From: Hygrophila difformis
Taxonomy: Eukaryota > Streptophyta > Magnoliopsida > Lamiales > Acanthaceae
Direction of reading: 5' to 3'
DNA length: 64,000 nt
Assembly: GCA_030278955.1 (NCBI GenBank)
Contig: JAOANR010000006.1
Span: forward strand, 13,675,974 to 13,739,973
Shown here piece after piece: positions 47,801 to 59,600 of the stretch. Both the position numbers and the translations under genes were made by a program. The notes beneath the pieces were generated by a model that ran no database searches, was not told the DNA's origin, and saw nothing but the letters and a program-made list of their open reading frames with translations. Within the stretch, counting starts at the first letter, position 1. Every line of letters starts with the position of its first letter.

Positions 47801-50506
47801 GACTGAGCTGCCCAAGTTCAGTCTGCAAATCTTTGAAAACACCAATCTGAGATAACACATGGTAAATAATTAAATATCAACAAGTTTGCACTTACGGAGC
47901 AGAACTTCTTCATCAAGATCAACACTACCAGCATCACGTGCTATATCTTCTATATTGCTGGACCAGTTAAAAAGAGGCAAAGTGTTAGGGCGATAAAGAG
48001 AAATGAATTTGCATGAAATGTTGCATCACTATACGCAATGGCCATTTAAATTTTAGAATTGCGAAGTTTGGAATATTCCACATCATTTTAGGTTCTTGAA
48101 TTGTTGAAAAATTAAAAGAAAAACTCAAATGCATGTCAATTTCTGAGATTGTCATTCTGTTGATTGTGTTGCATACAGTTTAGACTTTAGCAGGCCGTCA
48201 TGATAGGATCTCAATAATCTAAAGAAAATGGAAGTGTCTAATGCATTTCTTAGCAAATATAGTTGAAGGGCATATGTTGGTTTAACATACTGTGCTTCAT
48301 CAAAAATAATGATGCTTCCCCTAATATCAACTTCCATAGCATCCCGGATGATTGGATTTACAATATAGTTATATGGGCAGAAAACTAATTCTGCATCTTC
48401 AGCCATGGAACGAGCTGCAAAGTATGAACATCCTGAAAATTGAAAAGCAACATCTGTATTACTAAATTATCTTGGAGAAGACAATCAGGCAGTAATCTGT
48501 GTGGAAGAAATATAAAACCTTTAACCAGTTGCCCAATTTTTACAAGGTCTTCAATATCATGTACCTCATGACACCCTCCTTTTTGTAGAGAAGGGTGACC
48601 TTTGACTTTATGAACATTTCTGACAGGGAACAAGTTTGAGTAACGGATATGTTAGGGTATAGTGGTCGATCACATAATCTTAAAACTGATCTTACTTGAA
48701 TTCCGGACAAGTATCTTCTCTGTTCTTTAGAAGCAACTTACTGAAATATAAAGCAATTGTTATAATAGAAGACAAATTATAAGGCATTTATGAAATTTCA
48801 AGGGGAAATAGGCTACCATTGTTCATCAACTTTATCTTCACCACGCAAATACGGATTTGTACAATAATGCTTTCTTGATCCCTGAAAAAACAAATGAATA
48901 AACCAAACATAAATAGCAGTTAAAATAACTAGAATGAATACAAGAGAATTTATTAGTTGTTACAGTCCTTTATATCAGGCACAACTCTGCAACAATAGTA
49001 TAATCTAAAACATTGATTTAATACAATTAAATCAACAAGATTTGCCTTCTTCATAAACATTACAAAATGATACAAGTGATAATATTTCATGAGTACGGCA
49101 TCAAATTTCAATACCTATCAGGATATCAATAATTTAATTCAAGATATACAATGCTAATTATTGTAATTTAAATTTATTTAATTTAAGCACAATGTTTTAA
49201 AAAATAAAAATCTGGTCACACTAACAAGCATAGGGGAATAATACAGCACAGTTACATGAGAAATTAGCAGGATAGGAGACGAATAACCAAGGAAAAAACT
49301 GGCAAACTACACATTGCTAATGATTGTAAACTAATTTTATCATTTTTATTATTATTGATATGAAAAACTGCCAATGAAAGAATTTTTCAAAAGCCTACCA
49401 GAACTGCCATTGGAACCCGATAAGAAGTCTTTTTGTACTCGCGGATCACTTGACTGATTTGTGTATGAGTCCTCCTGGCAAAGAGCATTAATCAATATTT
49501 TCTACACAAACAAGCATTTGGGCACCCACGAGATAATAAAATCTTGGGGAATGATGATGCCACAGTAGTGCGATTAATAAATAATTCTTCAGAAGTGTGG
49601 TACAAGTATGATGCTTGTGTTGATTAAGCTTACGATGAGTAGAAGATGATGGGAGCCAATCTTTGTTTCTCCTTTTTGCTATTTTTTGTGGCAGCCGGTG
49701 GGTTGTCTGGATTTCCTGGTGTGGAAATAATAGGGAACAACATTAGGAGGCCGTACAACATTCCAAGTACCATGTTTATTTCTATAGATCATCAATTAAA
49801 CTGAACTACGAAAGCGGGAATTTTCAAAATCCCAAGTCCCAACAATATCAAAACAAGCTCACACCCTAATTTGCAAAATATTCCTAAAATTACCATCATT
49901 CGCGTCACTGGATTTGATAAATGAAAAAATAAATAAATATATAAGTTATCACTGACAAGCCCACGTATTCTTTATATTGGCTCGACCGCTCGAACAAGCA
50001 AGCAAGGTCTAAGAAACTCCACAGTTTTGCTTGAATTATATTATACCTGATGCTGATGGCTGCGTCTCGGGAATGAAACCACCGCCGTGGTTAATAGGAT
50101 CCGTAACGGCCTCAGGGTTGGGCCTGGAGCTGGAATGCGTTAAATTGGCGATGATATTCTTGGACTTGAGATTCTGCTGCCAGGCAAGAGTGGAGCAAAG
50201 GAGCGAGAGCGACTTGCCAGTGCCCGTAGGAGACTCGAGCAACGCGTGACAATGGCCGTCCCTCTGGGCCCGATCGAGGGTGGAGATTAGACGATTCATG
50301 AAAGCGAGCTGGGTGCCATATGGTTGGTAGGGGAAGTCGACGGGAACACCACCGATGTGGATGGTGTTCTTCCGATTAGGGGTAGGGTTGATGCAGGAAG
50401 GGTTGTCCTCCATGTCGGAGCAATGGCGAATTGGCAATGGGCGACGGGTGCGCGGCGGCTCTGAGACAGTGGCTTTGGATTTGGCCGTGGGCAGGGTTTT
50501 GCTCAA
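37792..50506 (-). CDS. FANCJ/BRIP1-type DEAH helicase (XPD/RAD3 family)
   Basis: I read 27 coding exons on the minus strand: 50506-50047, 49715-49635, 49474-49399, 48881-48817, 48740-48696, 48619-48519, 48433-48291, 47957-47896, 47822-47757, 47677-47603, 47209-47122, 47006-46914, 46828-46733, 44237-44141, 43731-43638, 43550-43467, 43390-43234, 43087-42891, 42245-42201, 41551-41523, 41440-41319, 40839-40792, 40498-40374, 40290-39980, 39429-38512, 38425-38357 and 38133-37792. Their sum is 4089 bases, 1362 residues, in frame. Landmarks: Q-motif [13 protein letters not shown], Walker [10 protein letters not shown], four Cys of the iron-sulphur domain (YCTNP, TCPEF, GCHEV, GCSYF), DEAHNIED split across exons 7 and 8, [18 protein letters not shown], and the arginine-finger [25 protein letters not shown] unwinds DNA 5' to 3' in crosslink repair. 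Intron 13 (2.5 kb) houses a hAT element. Position matches At1g20720. Confidence 0.93.
41817..41862. repeat. (TAA)n microsatellite in a FANCJ intron
   Basis: About 15 uninterrupted AAT units in intron 19 of the helicase gene. Confidence 0.9.
42562..42825. mobile_element. Stowaway-like MITE in a FANCJ intron
   Basis: Ends TACTACCTCCGTTCCTTTTT and AAAAAGGAACGGAGGAAGTA are near-perfect inverted repeats; interior of the common family (CACGGACCCACATTTCACGC). It lies within intron 18 (42890-42246), 66 bases from the donor. Confidence 0.85.
45203..46378. mobile_element. hAT-like element with exact 8-bp target duplication
   Basis: Terminal inverted repeats CAGTGTTTTAAA and TTTAAAACATTG are flanked by exact copies of GATATAAT (45195-45202 and 46379-46386). 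The arms are rich in GAGGCG and GCCTCG units; an oppositely oriented LTR lies inside (45417-45841). It sits in intron 13 of the helicase gene. No transposase frame. Confidence 0.88.
45417..45841 (-). mobile_element. Solo LTR, family 1, nested in the hAT element
   Basis: Reverse complement matches the LTR at 34404-34910: the TTAGAATATTCTAGA-like start, a TATA block CCTATAAATATAGG near 45720, the GTGCACTAA and CCAACATCAAAG phrases, and the end near TTGACA. Clearly diverged from the other copy. Ends are TG...CA on either strand; no clear flanking duplication. Confidence 0.7.
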
Positions 50507-51233
50507 GATTTTCGGCGGGAACTGGGAATTATTTCTGCTACGTTTTCTGGTGTGTATTGGAATTCTTGAATTTATGCATCAACCAAAAACACAAAACTGA
50601 AATAGTTTTCCCTCCTTTCAAAATAGTACTCGTAGTAGTAAAATTTAAATAATTATTTTAAAAAAATACATGATTGATCTAATTTATTAAACTTTTGTAT
50701 TTCCGCAGGGAAAAATAAATAAAAAAATTGTTTATGTAATTTTAGAATATTGTAATAAAATAATTTAATGTTAGTTTCTTTCACAACACATTAAAAATTA
50801 TGAATTGCCATTCCTTTTTTTTTTCCTTATAATTGGTTTCGATTTTTCCAAAAAAGTGAGTTAAAATATATGGGATGAAAAGTGTACTTTTTTTGCAATA
50901 ATTTCAAATTTATTCAGATCAATAATATCATTAAACTTCAAGCAAACAAATTATATTTTTCTTTATTTTTTGAAACAATTTTATTAAGAATAAGGTACGT
51001 GCACTTTTTTAGTACTCTATATGAATTGAAATTAGAACAATGTTTAAAATCCAGGGCTTTAACCACTCTTAATTGTATTTTATGGCATCAATTCTTTACA
51101 ATTTAATTACGTGGCATCAAATTTATGCAATTACATTTTTTTCCAAACGCACCCTTAAAAGTTACTACTTCATAATAGTAAACTCAAAGAAATATTCCTA
51201 TAGAACTATGTTTTGTTGTGAGTATATGTTTAA

Positions 51234-51545
51234 AGGTCTATTATGCATGCAGTTTTTTAGAGCTTTTGGTAACTTTAACTTTTATTTCGAAATAAAAACC
51301 CGTTATGTACACTAGCTTTGGGGAGCTTTTGGAAGCTTCTTTTTAAAAGCTACATGAGGTAGCTTTTGGGAGCTTTCGAAAGCTACTTTCCAAATTTAAT
51401 TAATTTTTGTCTTCAAATTATAATTTTTGACAGCTACAGCTACTTGTACCGAACACTTATAAAAAAAAACTGATAGCTACAGATTCCTACAGCTGCAGCT
51501 CACAGCTATAGCCCGTATCTACAGCTCGACGTGCATAACGGAGCC
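51234..51545. mobile_element. Possible Tourist-like MITE
   Basis: Ends AGGTCTATTATGCATGCAG and CGTGCATAACGGAGCC are imperfect inverted repeats flanked by TAA (51231-51233, 51546-51548). The interior is full of GAGCTTTTGG and AGCTACAGCT units in inverted arrangement. Confidence 0.5.
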
Positions 51546-51969
51546 TAAAACAAGCCTTTGAATTCTATGAAGTATACCCCAAATCAAATCTTATACACAC
51601 AAATGCATTTTCGAGGGAATGAAGTACTATTTATGCAATGCAAGTTCCTATCCATGAACATGTAGCTAAGGATAGTTCGATTGATATGGCAAAATATATA
51701 TTTTTCCTTAACAATAGATTTTTGCACCTATTACTGGAGTTGACGAATGGACTGTAATGCATATTTCGAACAAATCAATCAAATAGCCATATTTGATACG
51801 AAGTGCTCCGTAATTCTTCACCCATTTTGTGAACGCGTGGATCAACTTTTGCTAGAAAATTCGACAATACAATAGTGTATGGATAGTTTATTCATCTATG
51901 TGCTATTGAGTCTTGGGTGAACATTCAAGAAGATGTTTTGACGGCTATTTGTTTGAATGTCATGATTGC

Positions 51970-52027
51970 AAACAAGGGGACTATCTAATGCATTCACCAA
52001 ACAAGGGGACTATCTAATGCATTCACT
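51970..52027. repeat. Tandem duplication of a 29-base unit
   Basis: Two exact adjacent copies of a unit beginning AAACAAGGGGACTATCTAAT and ending GCATTCAC(C). Confidence 0.9.
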
Positions 52028-52409
52028 AATACATGCACCAAAAAAAAAGGTTATGGGAGTGTGATTGCAAACTTCGATTGAGGGAAATTTGAGGGATGTG
52101 CTCTCAAGAGTTTGGAGGAAGGTCTTTGAGGAATCTTCACAAAAACAACGTTTTTCCGTCAATACAATATTCTAATTGGTGATTGGAGAATGTAGCATTT
52201 TCGTATTCGATCAAGAATGTTCGGGTCGAAACACATTATTTTTGAGTCAACATCTATTGTGTTAATTCTCTTTAAATCGTATTTTATATTCTATTGTGCA
52301 CGTCTGATTTAATTAACGAGATTCAATATTTATGTTCAACTCTTAACTAGAACAAACAATTTTAACGAAGTTATCTTATCCCACTATTTGGACTAACAAC
52401 ACTTATAAA

Positions 52410-52733
52410 TCATTCCAGGACCTTTTTTTTTGGGGGGGGGGGGTGAGGATGCGTTGAGCGTCGGGAAAAAATGCTACATAAAATACTGCACAAGGGTAGA
52501 GAGGGATAAATAAACAAGCGAGACAATCGGAAGGGAGGAAACCAAACACCATCACCCACCGCATCCGCAACAAGACATGATAGGGCATCATCTTGTGGAA
52601 ACGCCCAAATAATAAAAAGCTCTTTAAACCTCGTTCCATGCCTAGCTAGAACGTCAACAACATAATTCCCCTCACGGAGAATGTGAAACAAAGATAATCC
52701 GAGTGCTCGTGCATGAGGTCCTCGATAGAGCAA
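52410..52733 (-). pseudogene. 3' end of a LINE (RNase H-like C-terminus), reversed
   Basis: The minus-strand frame contains SLFHILREGNYVVDVLARHG, the hallmark end of the RNase H-like domain in plant LINE and related polyproteins (H-x-x-R-E-x-N-x-x-A-D/V-x-L-A). It runs out into a C-run and then an A-run on the minus strand (G-run and T-run at about 52423-52442 on the plus strand), the expected 3' tail. Only the last third of the domain is present. Confidence 0.65.
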
Positions 52734-54964
52734 TCATTTCAGAATTTTTGGAATAGCCATACAAGTACCATAATATTAAAAAATCAATTAGTAATAATCC
52801 CATCACTAGTCGAGCTATATTAGTAAGTTTAACAAATTTTTTTGGGTAATAGGTGCAATATTAATTCATTGATTATCTGGTGATATTGAAGAATTTATTA
52901 TCTCAAAGCAGAATTCTGTATACCCGAACACGAATAGTAAGTTTAGCATATTTTTTGGCGAAGTTGATTTTTTTATTATTTTTTTATTTATTTTTTTGTG
53001 CCGAAGCTACTTTAGCATATTGATCATTACCAAAATAAATATCATTTTTATTTTTCATCAATAATTAATTAATATCTCAAAAACTAAGTAAAATTTATAT
53101 TATAAAATATAGTAGTACTTATAATAATAATAATAATTTTATTGTAACTATTTTTATTACTACTAGTATATAGATAATTACAATAAATTAAATAAAAGAA
53201 TATATATATTATTAATACCATTAGTGGTCAATCAAGTCAACATTTAATGTGGTGTCTCCATTCTAAATTTCCAATTTTCTTAGATTTTTGCATTTTCTAT
53301 TAATTAAATTTAGATTTTTGTATTTGTTATTTATTTATGTCAAAATATTTATTGATTTGGATATAAAAAATCCTTATTTCCATTTTTAAAAAGATATGAA
53401 ATTTTCAATTTATATGGAATTCCATAATTACCAATTTTAAAAGATTTGAATTTGAAATTTTTTATATTTGCATTTATTTATATTAGATTTTGGTTTTTTA
53501 TTTATTTATATTAGATTTTTGCACTTTTTATTCCAACAATTTAAATTTTTACACAATTTTCTGTTTTTAAAAGATATAAAATTTTTAACTTATTAGCTTT
53601 TAAAATATTTTAAATTTTAATTTTGCGTTTATTTATTTTTTATTTTAGATTTTAGCATTGTATTATTATTTTAGATTTTTGCATTATTTATTTATATATT
53701 TATTTTAGATTTTGCATTGTTTTATTCACATAATTTTCAGTTTTAAAAAGATATGAAATTTTTATATGGAATCAAGATATAGTTTGACACATTGTTATTA
53801 ACTAGTTATTTTTTATTCGAAATGTCAAAAAAGAAAAGCAAGACATGAATCATGGGATGGAATTAATATTATTTATTTTAGTTACATAAAAAATAATAAA
53901 ATGAAAAACTTAAATAGGCTATCAGAGGGATGTGATTACCATTTTTGGACCATAATGAAGCGATTTGAACAGCATGCGGTCCGCTTTGGCCCTATTTGTG
54001 GGTCCGAAAGCCTTGTAGTGGCCCAAAATTGTAAATGAAAAAATATTGGCTAAAATCTGAAAATTGATCATTCTGATGGCCTAAAAATTATTATCTCTAA
54101 AAAGAATTCAAAACGATTATAATTATTAAGAGAAATGTGATTCATGTTCTTTGGATAATTAGTTTAAAGTAAATTAATTATTTTCATAAAGCATATTATA
54201 AATAAAAGAATCTGATGTATAAATAGTTATTGTGAGTGCGAATAGAGCCATCTGTAAATAAAGGAAAATTTTATTTTTAATCTATTTTTTGAGAAATAAT
54301 TCATTAGTTTATATTTTAACAGATTTGTAATTTACGGAATAACAAATATAAATATAGCTTTATTAGGAATTGAAAGGCTAACTGCTGCAAATTATATAAG
54401 TTGAAACTTTTATCTGGAATGCCGATACTGAATAAAGTTTTAACGTCTGAAACATATAATCTATTGATACTAACATACATATTATAATAAGGAAGAGATG
54501 AAGGCGGGTCATTGTAAGCTATTATCTTTCTTGACTGATTAATGTAATAATGTTTATAATAAAATAATGTATGTAGCTGGTAGTGACAATGTTTGATATT
54601 TTTTCTTTACGTGGTGAAAATGATAAGATGTCTATCAATAATTTATCTAGAAAACATTATGTATAGCCCTTCGTGGAAGAATTGATATGGTGCTGCCTGT
54701 ATCATCCAGTGGACTGCATATTCTAAATTTAGTATTCAACTAGATTGTGACGAGAATTCTACCTGCAAAAAACTTGCTCCATGAAATTATTTAACCTCTC
54801 TTGTGAATAAAACAAAACTCATTATTTGGGATGAAAATTCTTAATTGGTAGAATGATTATGAGACAGTCTGAATTAACCAAATTCTCCATTTGATTTCGG
54901 AGGAAAAAATTCTAATCTCATATTTGTTTTACTATGACTATTTTTTTTTAAAAAAAAAACTCAT

Positions 54965-55150
54965 TTGCACAATGAATATTTTATATGCGCGATGATAATT
55001 GGTAAAGCTAGTATTGATCTTGGAGATGTACAATTAAATATGACATTTTCAGATGATAATTTTATAAAATATACGAAAGATCATATAGCGGTATTTGTTC
55101 AAAGTACTTATGCAAATATGAACTGCACCATTTCAATTCAGATATTTTAA
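54965..55150 (+). pseudogene. Helitron helicase remnant, block 1 of Helitron B
   Basis: The frame includes IDLGDVQLN, DDNFIKYTKDHIAVFVQSTYANM, which follows the RepHel segment with a GDG motif, then D-x-I-x-x-I-V-x-S-T-Y-P-N. It is an eroded piece of about 60 codons. Confidence 0.55.
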
Positions 55151-55719
55151 AGATTATATTATACTAATCCATACCAATAATTTCTCATACGATCAATGAT
55201 TATATCATAGAACATATATCTACAAATGAAAATGTATATATATCAGTTCTAACAATATTTATCAAGATGATGAAAGCATAAGTAAAGCCAATTAATTATT
55301 TCCACTGGAATATCTGAACACAATCAATTGTTCTGGATTACCGAAAAATATAGTTGAATGAGGGTTGCATAGTCATGCATCGTAGTAAGATGCAGAGCCA
55401 TATATTTGAGGTTAAATTAATTTTCGAGAAACCATGAAAATAGAAAATTCTTGATTGGTAGAATAAATGAGCCTATCTGATTTATTCAAATTCCCCATTC
55501 GATTTCAAATGAGAAAATTCTCACTCGCGGTTTGTTTTGCTATGATTATAAACAAAATTCAATGTCAATCTTTAAAGAATGTTGGACTTTATCTTCCAAA
55601 ACCAATTTTTAGCCATTAACAATTATGTTGAAATATTTCGTGTCACTAACAATATATGACTTAAAGTATTAATATACAATTAAGAATGATTAACTCAACA
55701 TAACACAAGAAATATTTAC

Positions 55720-55970
55720 AATGAAATTTATATATGACAAAAAAATTATAAAATTGATACTTGATGTAGGTGATGGTAAAACTGTTATTGAATTTAGAGA
55801 TATACAACCAGTTGTGATATTTCCGGGTGATATTATTATAAACTCTACGGGTGATCCTTTTTTATAGTACATATACAAATATAAACTGCACCACTTATAA
55901 TACAGACATTTTTAAGGATCGTGTTATAGTAGCCTTACCAATAAGATTTTCAACAATGAAATTTTAAGCA
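55720..55970 (+). pseudogene. Helitron helicase remnant, block 2 of Helitron B
   Basis: Translation gives LDVGDGKTVIEFRD, then GDIIINSTGDPF, then after a stop IFKDRVIVALP. These track the same RepHel segment as block 1 (GDG, then NSTGDP, then the F-x-D-R-A-I-L-A-P block), so this stretch is a second copy of that portion. Confidence 0.6.
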
Positions 55971-56334
55971 AATTACAGGGGAATTTTCCATATTATGCTT
56001 AATATTTATATTTATATTTATATTTTATTTAATTTTAATTTTAATTTTAAATTAAATAAAAATATTAATTTAATAATTATTTTTATTGATATGTTAGGTT
56101 TGTACTGGACAAGCCACAAATGCTAAAGAAGATGGTATAATATGATTTCTTTATTAGTTTTAAAAATAATTGAATTATATTATCATATACTCCTCTTTCG
56201 AATCTATATAAAATCATTACATATTTTTTATTACTCAAAATACAATTTATTATTAATTTATATAATATAAATATAAATATTATATAAAATAAATGAATAT
56301 GCCCGTCGAGACCAAAGGGTTACTTGCTTGCTAG

Positions 56335-56693
56335 TAAAAAATAAACCATACAAAGAGGTATCAAAAAGTACAATTGGCACGGAAGTACTAGTAGTAAAGT
56401 TTGGCCATCTCAGACCCTTTGAAAACACACGGAAACAGCTATACATTTGGTAGTCGGTAGATTTCCTGATTCTCTTTCCAAGGAGCGATTAGAACTCCTC
56501 ATGAATTTTCCATAATCGCGATCCCTTTTCCTTTCAAGTCGGTTCGAATTTGAATATTGATTGCTTGGATTGATCTTCGAGTTCTCAGCTGTGGCCTGTG
56601 GGTTGACGGGCTACATTGCCGAATCGAGTATTCGACATTGCGACGGGGTTTTGATGTAGTAATGCTGTGATCTGGGGACTGGGAAAGAGTAAA
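56335..56693 (+). promoter_or_regulatory. Promoter and 5' leader region of the EH-domain gene
   Basis: 359 bases between the end of Helitron B and the ATG. The Helitron end is therefore very close to the gene and could have supplied or displaced promoter sequence. A specific TATA box is not evident. Confidence 0.4.
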
Positions 56694-59600
56694 ATGGCAG
56701 GGTCAGGAGGAGTGAATATGGAGAAATTCGAGGAGTATTTCCAGAGGGCCGATTTGGATCGGGACGGCAGGATCAGCGGCGCCGAAGCAGTGTCTTTCTT
56801 GACGGGATCCGGTTTGCCCAGACAAGTTCTGGCGCAGGTCAGTTAAATTCTTCGACCCTGGATTCTGATTTTTTTACAGTGAATGAATTTTTCTGGCTAG
56901 GGAAATGAGATCAATGGAAGTAGTAGATGTCGTGCCTCACCCCCGCAAAAAAGTAGATGTCGTGGAGTCGTGCCTCTGTATTGACTATTGAACCCTGTTA
57001 TGTATTTGGATATGTGCGATTGTTTTTTTGCTTCGGAATGAAATGATTTATGATCGGGTATTGAAGTAAAAGTACGACGATTCCATTGATTATTTGAATT
57101 TTGGGAAATAGTATGAAGTTATTGACCTGCCCAACGAGCAGCAGCACTGGCTATAAGAGTTTGTTTTAGCTCCGACTGACAGAAATGTTGTACTGAACGA
57201 GAGTGGAAATTATAAACCGAATGTTCCATGAAATTAATCATGACCAAGAAGAACTGTGCACTGCACTGAAGAAGACAAATTGCAATTGTTGGTATCTGTG
57301 TGTTTTCTTTTCTTGATGAGGACAATGATTTGGATTATGATTGAGAGCACAAGTTGGCAGGCTTTCCTGAGATCCTGATTATCCCGTGTTACTTTTTGTG
57401 CCACCTTCTTCATAAAGATAGCAGCACCAAGCCATAGTTTTTGAGATTGATAAGGAGATTCATAACTAGAAATTATTTTGTTACCATTGTGGCATAGTTT
57501 TCTGCCACATTGCATTGGGTTAATTGGATAAAACTATTGTTGACTATTTTGATCTTCTTTTTGCTATTCTCTCTCTATTTGTTCTTTATTATGTCATAAT
57601 TGTTTTGGAAACATAATTATGTATTAATAAAATATGACAATCCTAACAGAAGTTCTTTTTGTAAAACTATTATGGGGATAGTTACTGAGTCATTGGCTTT
57701 GCTGCAGATATGGATGCATGCTGACCAGAATCAATCTGGGTTCCTGAATCGACCGCAGTTCTATAATGCCCTTAAGCTTGTTACGGTGGCACAAAGCAAG
57801 CGAGAGCTGACTCCAGATATTATCAAGGCAGCTTTGTATGGTCCTGCTTCTGCCAAGATTCCAGCTCCACAAATAAATACTAATGCCACACCTGTGGTGG
57901 TGCCGAATTCAGCTGCTTCCCCTCTACCACAAACAGGTGCAGACCCCAGGCCAACTCAAAATTTTGGCTTCAGAGGCCCGGTTCCTTCAGTTACAACAGT
58001 CAACCAGCAGTTTGGAATAGTTTCATCAGCCACTGGATTGAATCAACAGGTCAGGCCAGCACATTTGTCTGGAGTTATGAACCGTAACTTTGGGCAGGCA
58101 CCATCAAATTTGGGTGTGAACCCGCAGTTTGGGCAGATTCAACCAACAAGAAGCATAAATATAAACCACGAGTCTGGCCTATTGCAGTCTTCCAGTACAG
58201 GCTTGAACCAGCAATTTGGACAAGCACCTCTAGGTACAAACATGAACCAGCAATTTTTTCCCTCACAAAGTAAACAGATAACAAGACCACCTCTATCAAT
58301 GTCCACTGGTCCTGTTTCACATTTACCTCAGGCAGCTGGCAGTCCAAATGTTTCCAGAGATTTGGGGGTAACTGGTCATTCTAACTCCAGTAATGATTGG
58401 CTTGGTGCGAAAATTGGTGCAGCTTCCATTGGACTAACAGCACAAGGCTCCGACACAGTAGCTAATTTCTCCATGTCTTCAATTTCTCCCAACTCCCAAA
58501 ATCTACTTTCAACAGTGACCTCAACAGCTTCCAATGATATTAAAGGATTAACTAGTGCTGAAAATAGGTCTGTAACAAGTTCGGTGTCAAAAGGGGATGC
58601 ATTCTCTGATCTTTTTAAATCCCAGAAATTTTCTGCTGCACCAGAACACAATATTAGTAGTTTGTCTCCTGTGTCAGCAATTGTTCCAGTCACTCCAAGT
58701 CCTCAGACTTCAGTTAAGCCTGATCCATTTGAAGTATTGCAAAGCACCTTTAGGAAACCACCAAATGCAAGTGAGGCTGCACAGACTTCATTTCTTCCAA
58801 AGGCTAATCAACAGGCTTCATCCTCTGTTGTTTCATCTGTAGGCCAAGTTGGTGCAGGGAATTCAACGATGGAGCAGCCACAAAATTCATGGCCAAAAAT
58901 GACACGTGCTGGCATTCAAAAGTATGCGAAAGTTTTTTCTGAAGTAGACAATGATAGAGATGGGAAGATCTCTGGTGATCAGGCACGGAACCTTTTTTTG
59001 AGCTGGAGGCTGCCAAGAGGTAAAAGAGGCTGTAGTCCCTTGAAATTGTATCAATGTTTCTTCTTCTACTACTAGAATTTTATTACCAGAAACTTGCAAC
59101 ATTCTTGGTCACCCTTGATGTGAGGTGGAAACTGGGGTATGTGATGATCTGATGCGTTTGTATGATCTTATTTTCCATGTTGTGGAAATTATTTTCGGCC
59201 GTTTGGTAAAGCAATGCTCAATAATATCATTGGTTTCCATTTCCAGAGGTCTTGAAGCAGGTTTGGGACTTATCTGATCAAGATGGTGATAGCATGCTTA
59301 CTTTGAGAGAGTTTTGTATCGCCCTCTATCTAATGGAGCGATATAGGGAAGGGAGTTCACTTCCATCCATGCTTCCCAACAGTGTTGTGCTGGATGAAAC
59401 CCTTTTGTCCTTGACTGGTCCATCTCCTGCTCATGTAAACATTGGGTGGGGCCCCAGCCCCACTACAGGTACGGATTTACTTGCTCGTAAAGTTGTTTAA
59501 TTTTCATCTCTCACATTCATCTTAATTCTTAATTATGCTAATTCTCTCTTAAATTTTAGGTTTAAGGCCACAGCAGGGTTTGCCTGGTGCCCAGCCTGTT

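Larger units (their letters stand above)
50507..53198. other. Spacer upstream of the FANCJ gene
   Basis: Contains the FANCJ promoter next to 50507, a Tourist-like MITE (51234-51545), a short tandem repeat (51970-52027), a LINE relic (52410-52733) and otherwise AT-rich sequence with no supported gene. Confidence 0.5.
53199..56334 (+). mobile_element. Helitron B (decayed relative of Helitron A)
   Basis: Starts with an AT-rich tract followed by CATTAGTG and ACATTTAATGTGGTGTCTCC as in Helitron A, then parallels it to the 3' end CCCGTCGAG...CTAG at 56302-56334, followed by T. The 3' hairpin has lost most pairing (right arm reads ACCAAAGGG). It lacks the MITE and hAT found in Helitron A. Two blocks of helicase remnants suggest an internal duplication (about 54830-55200 and 55440-55990). 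The exact 5' base is uncertain. Confidence 0.75.
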
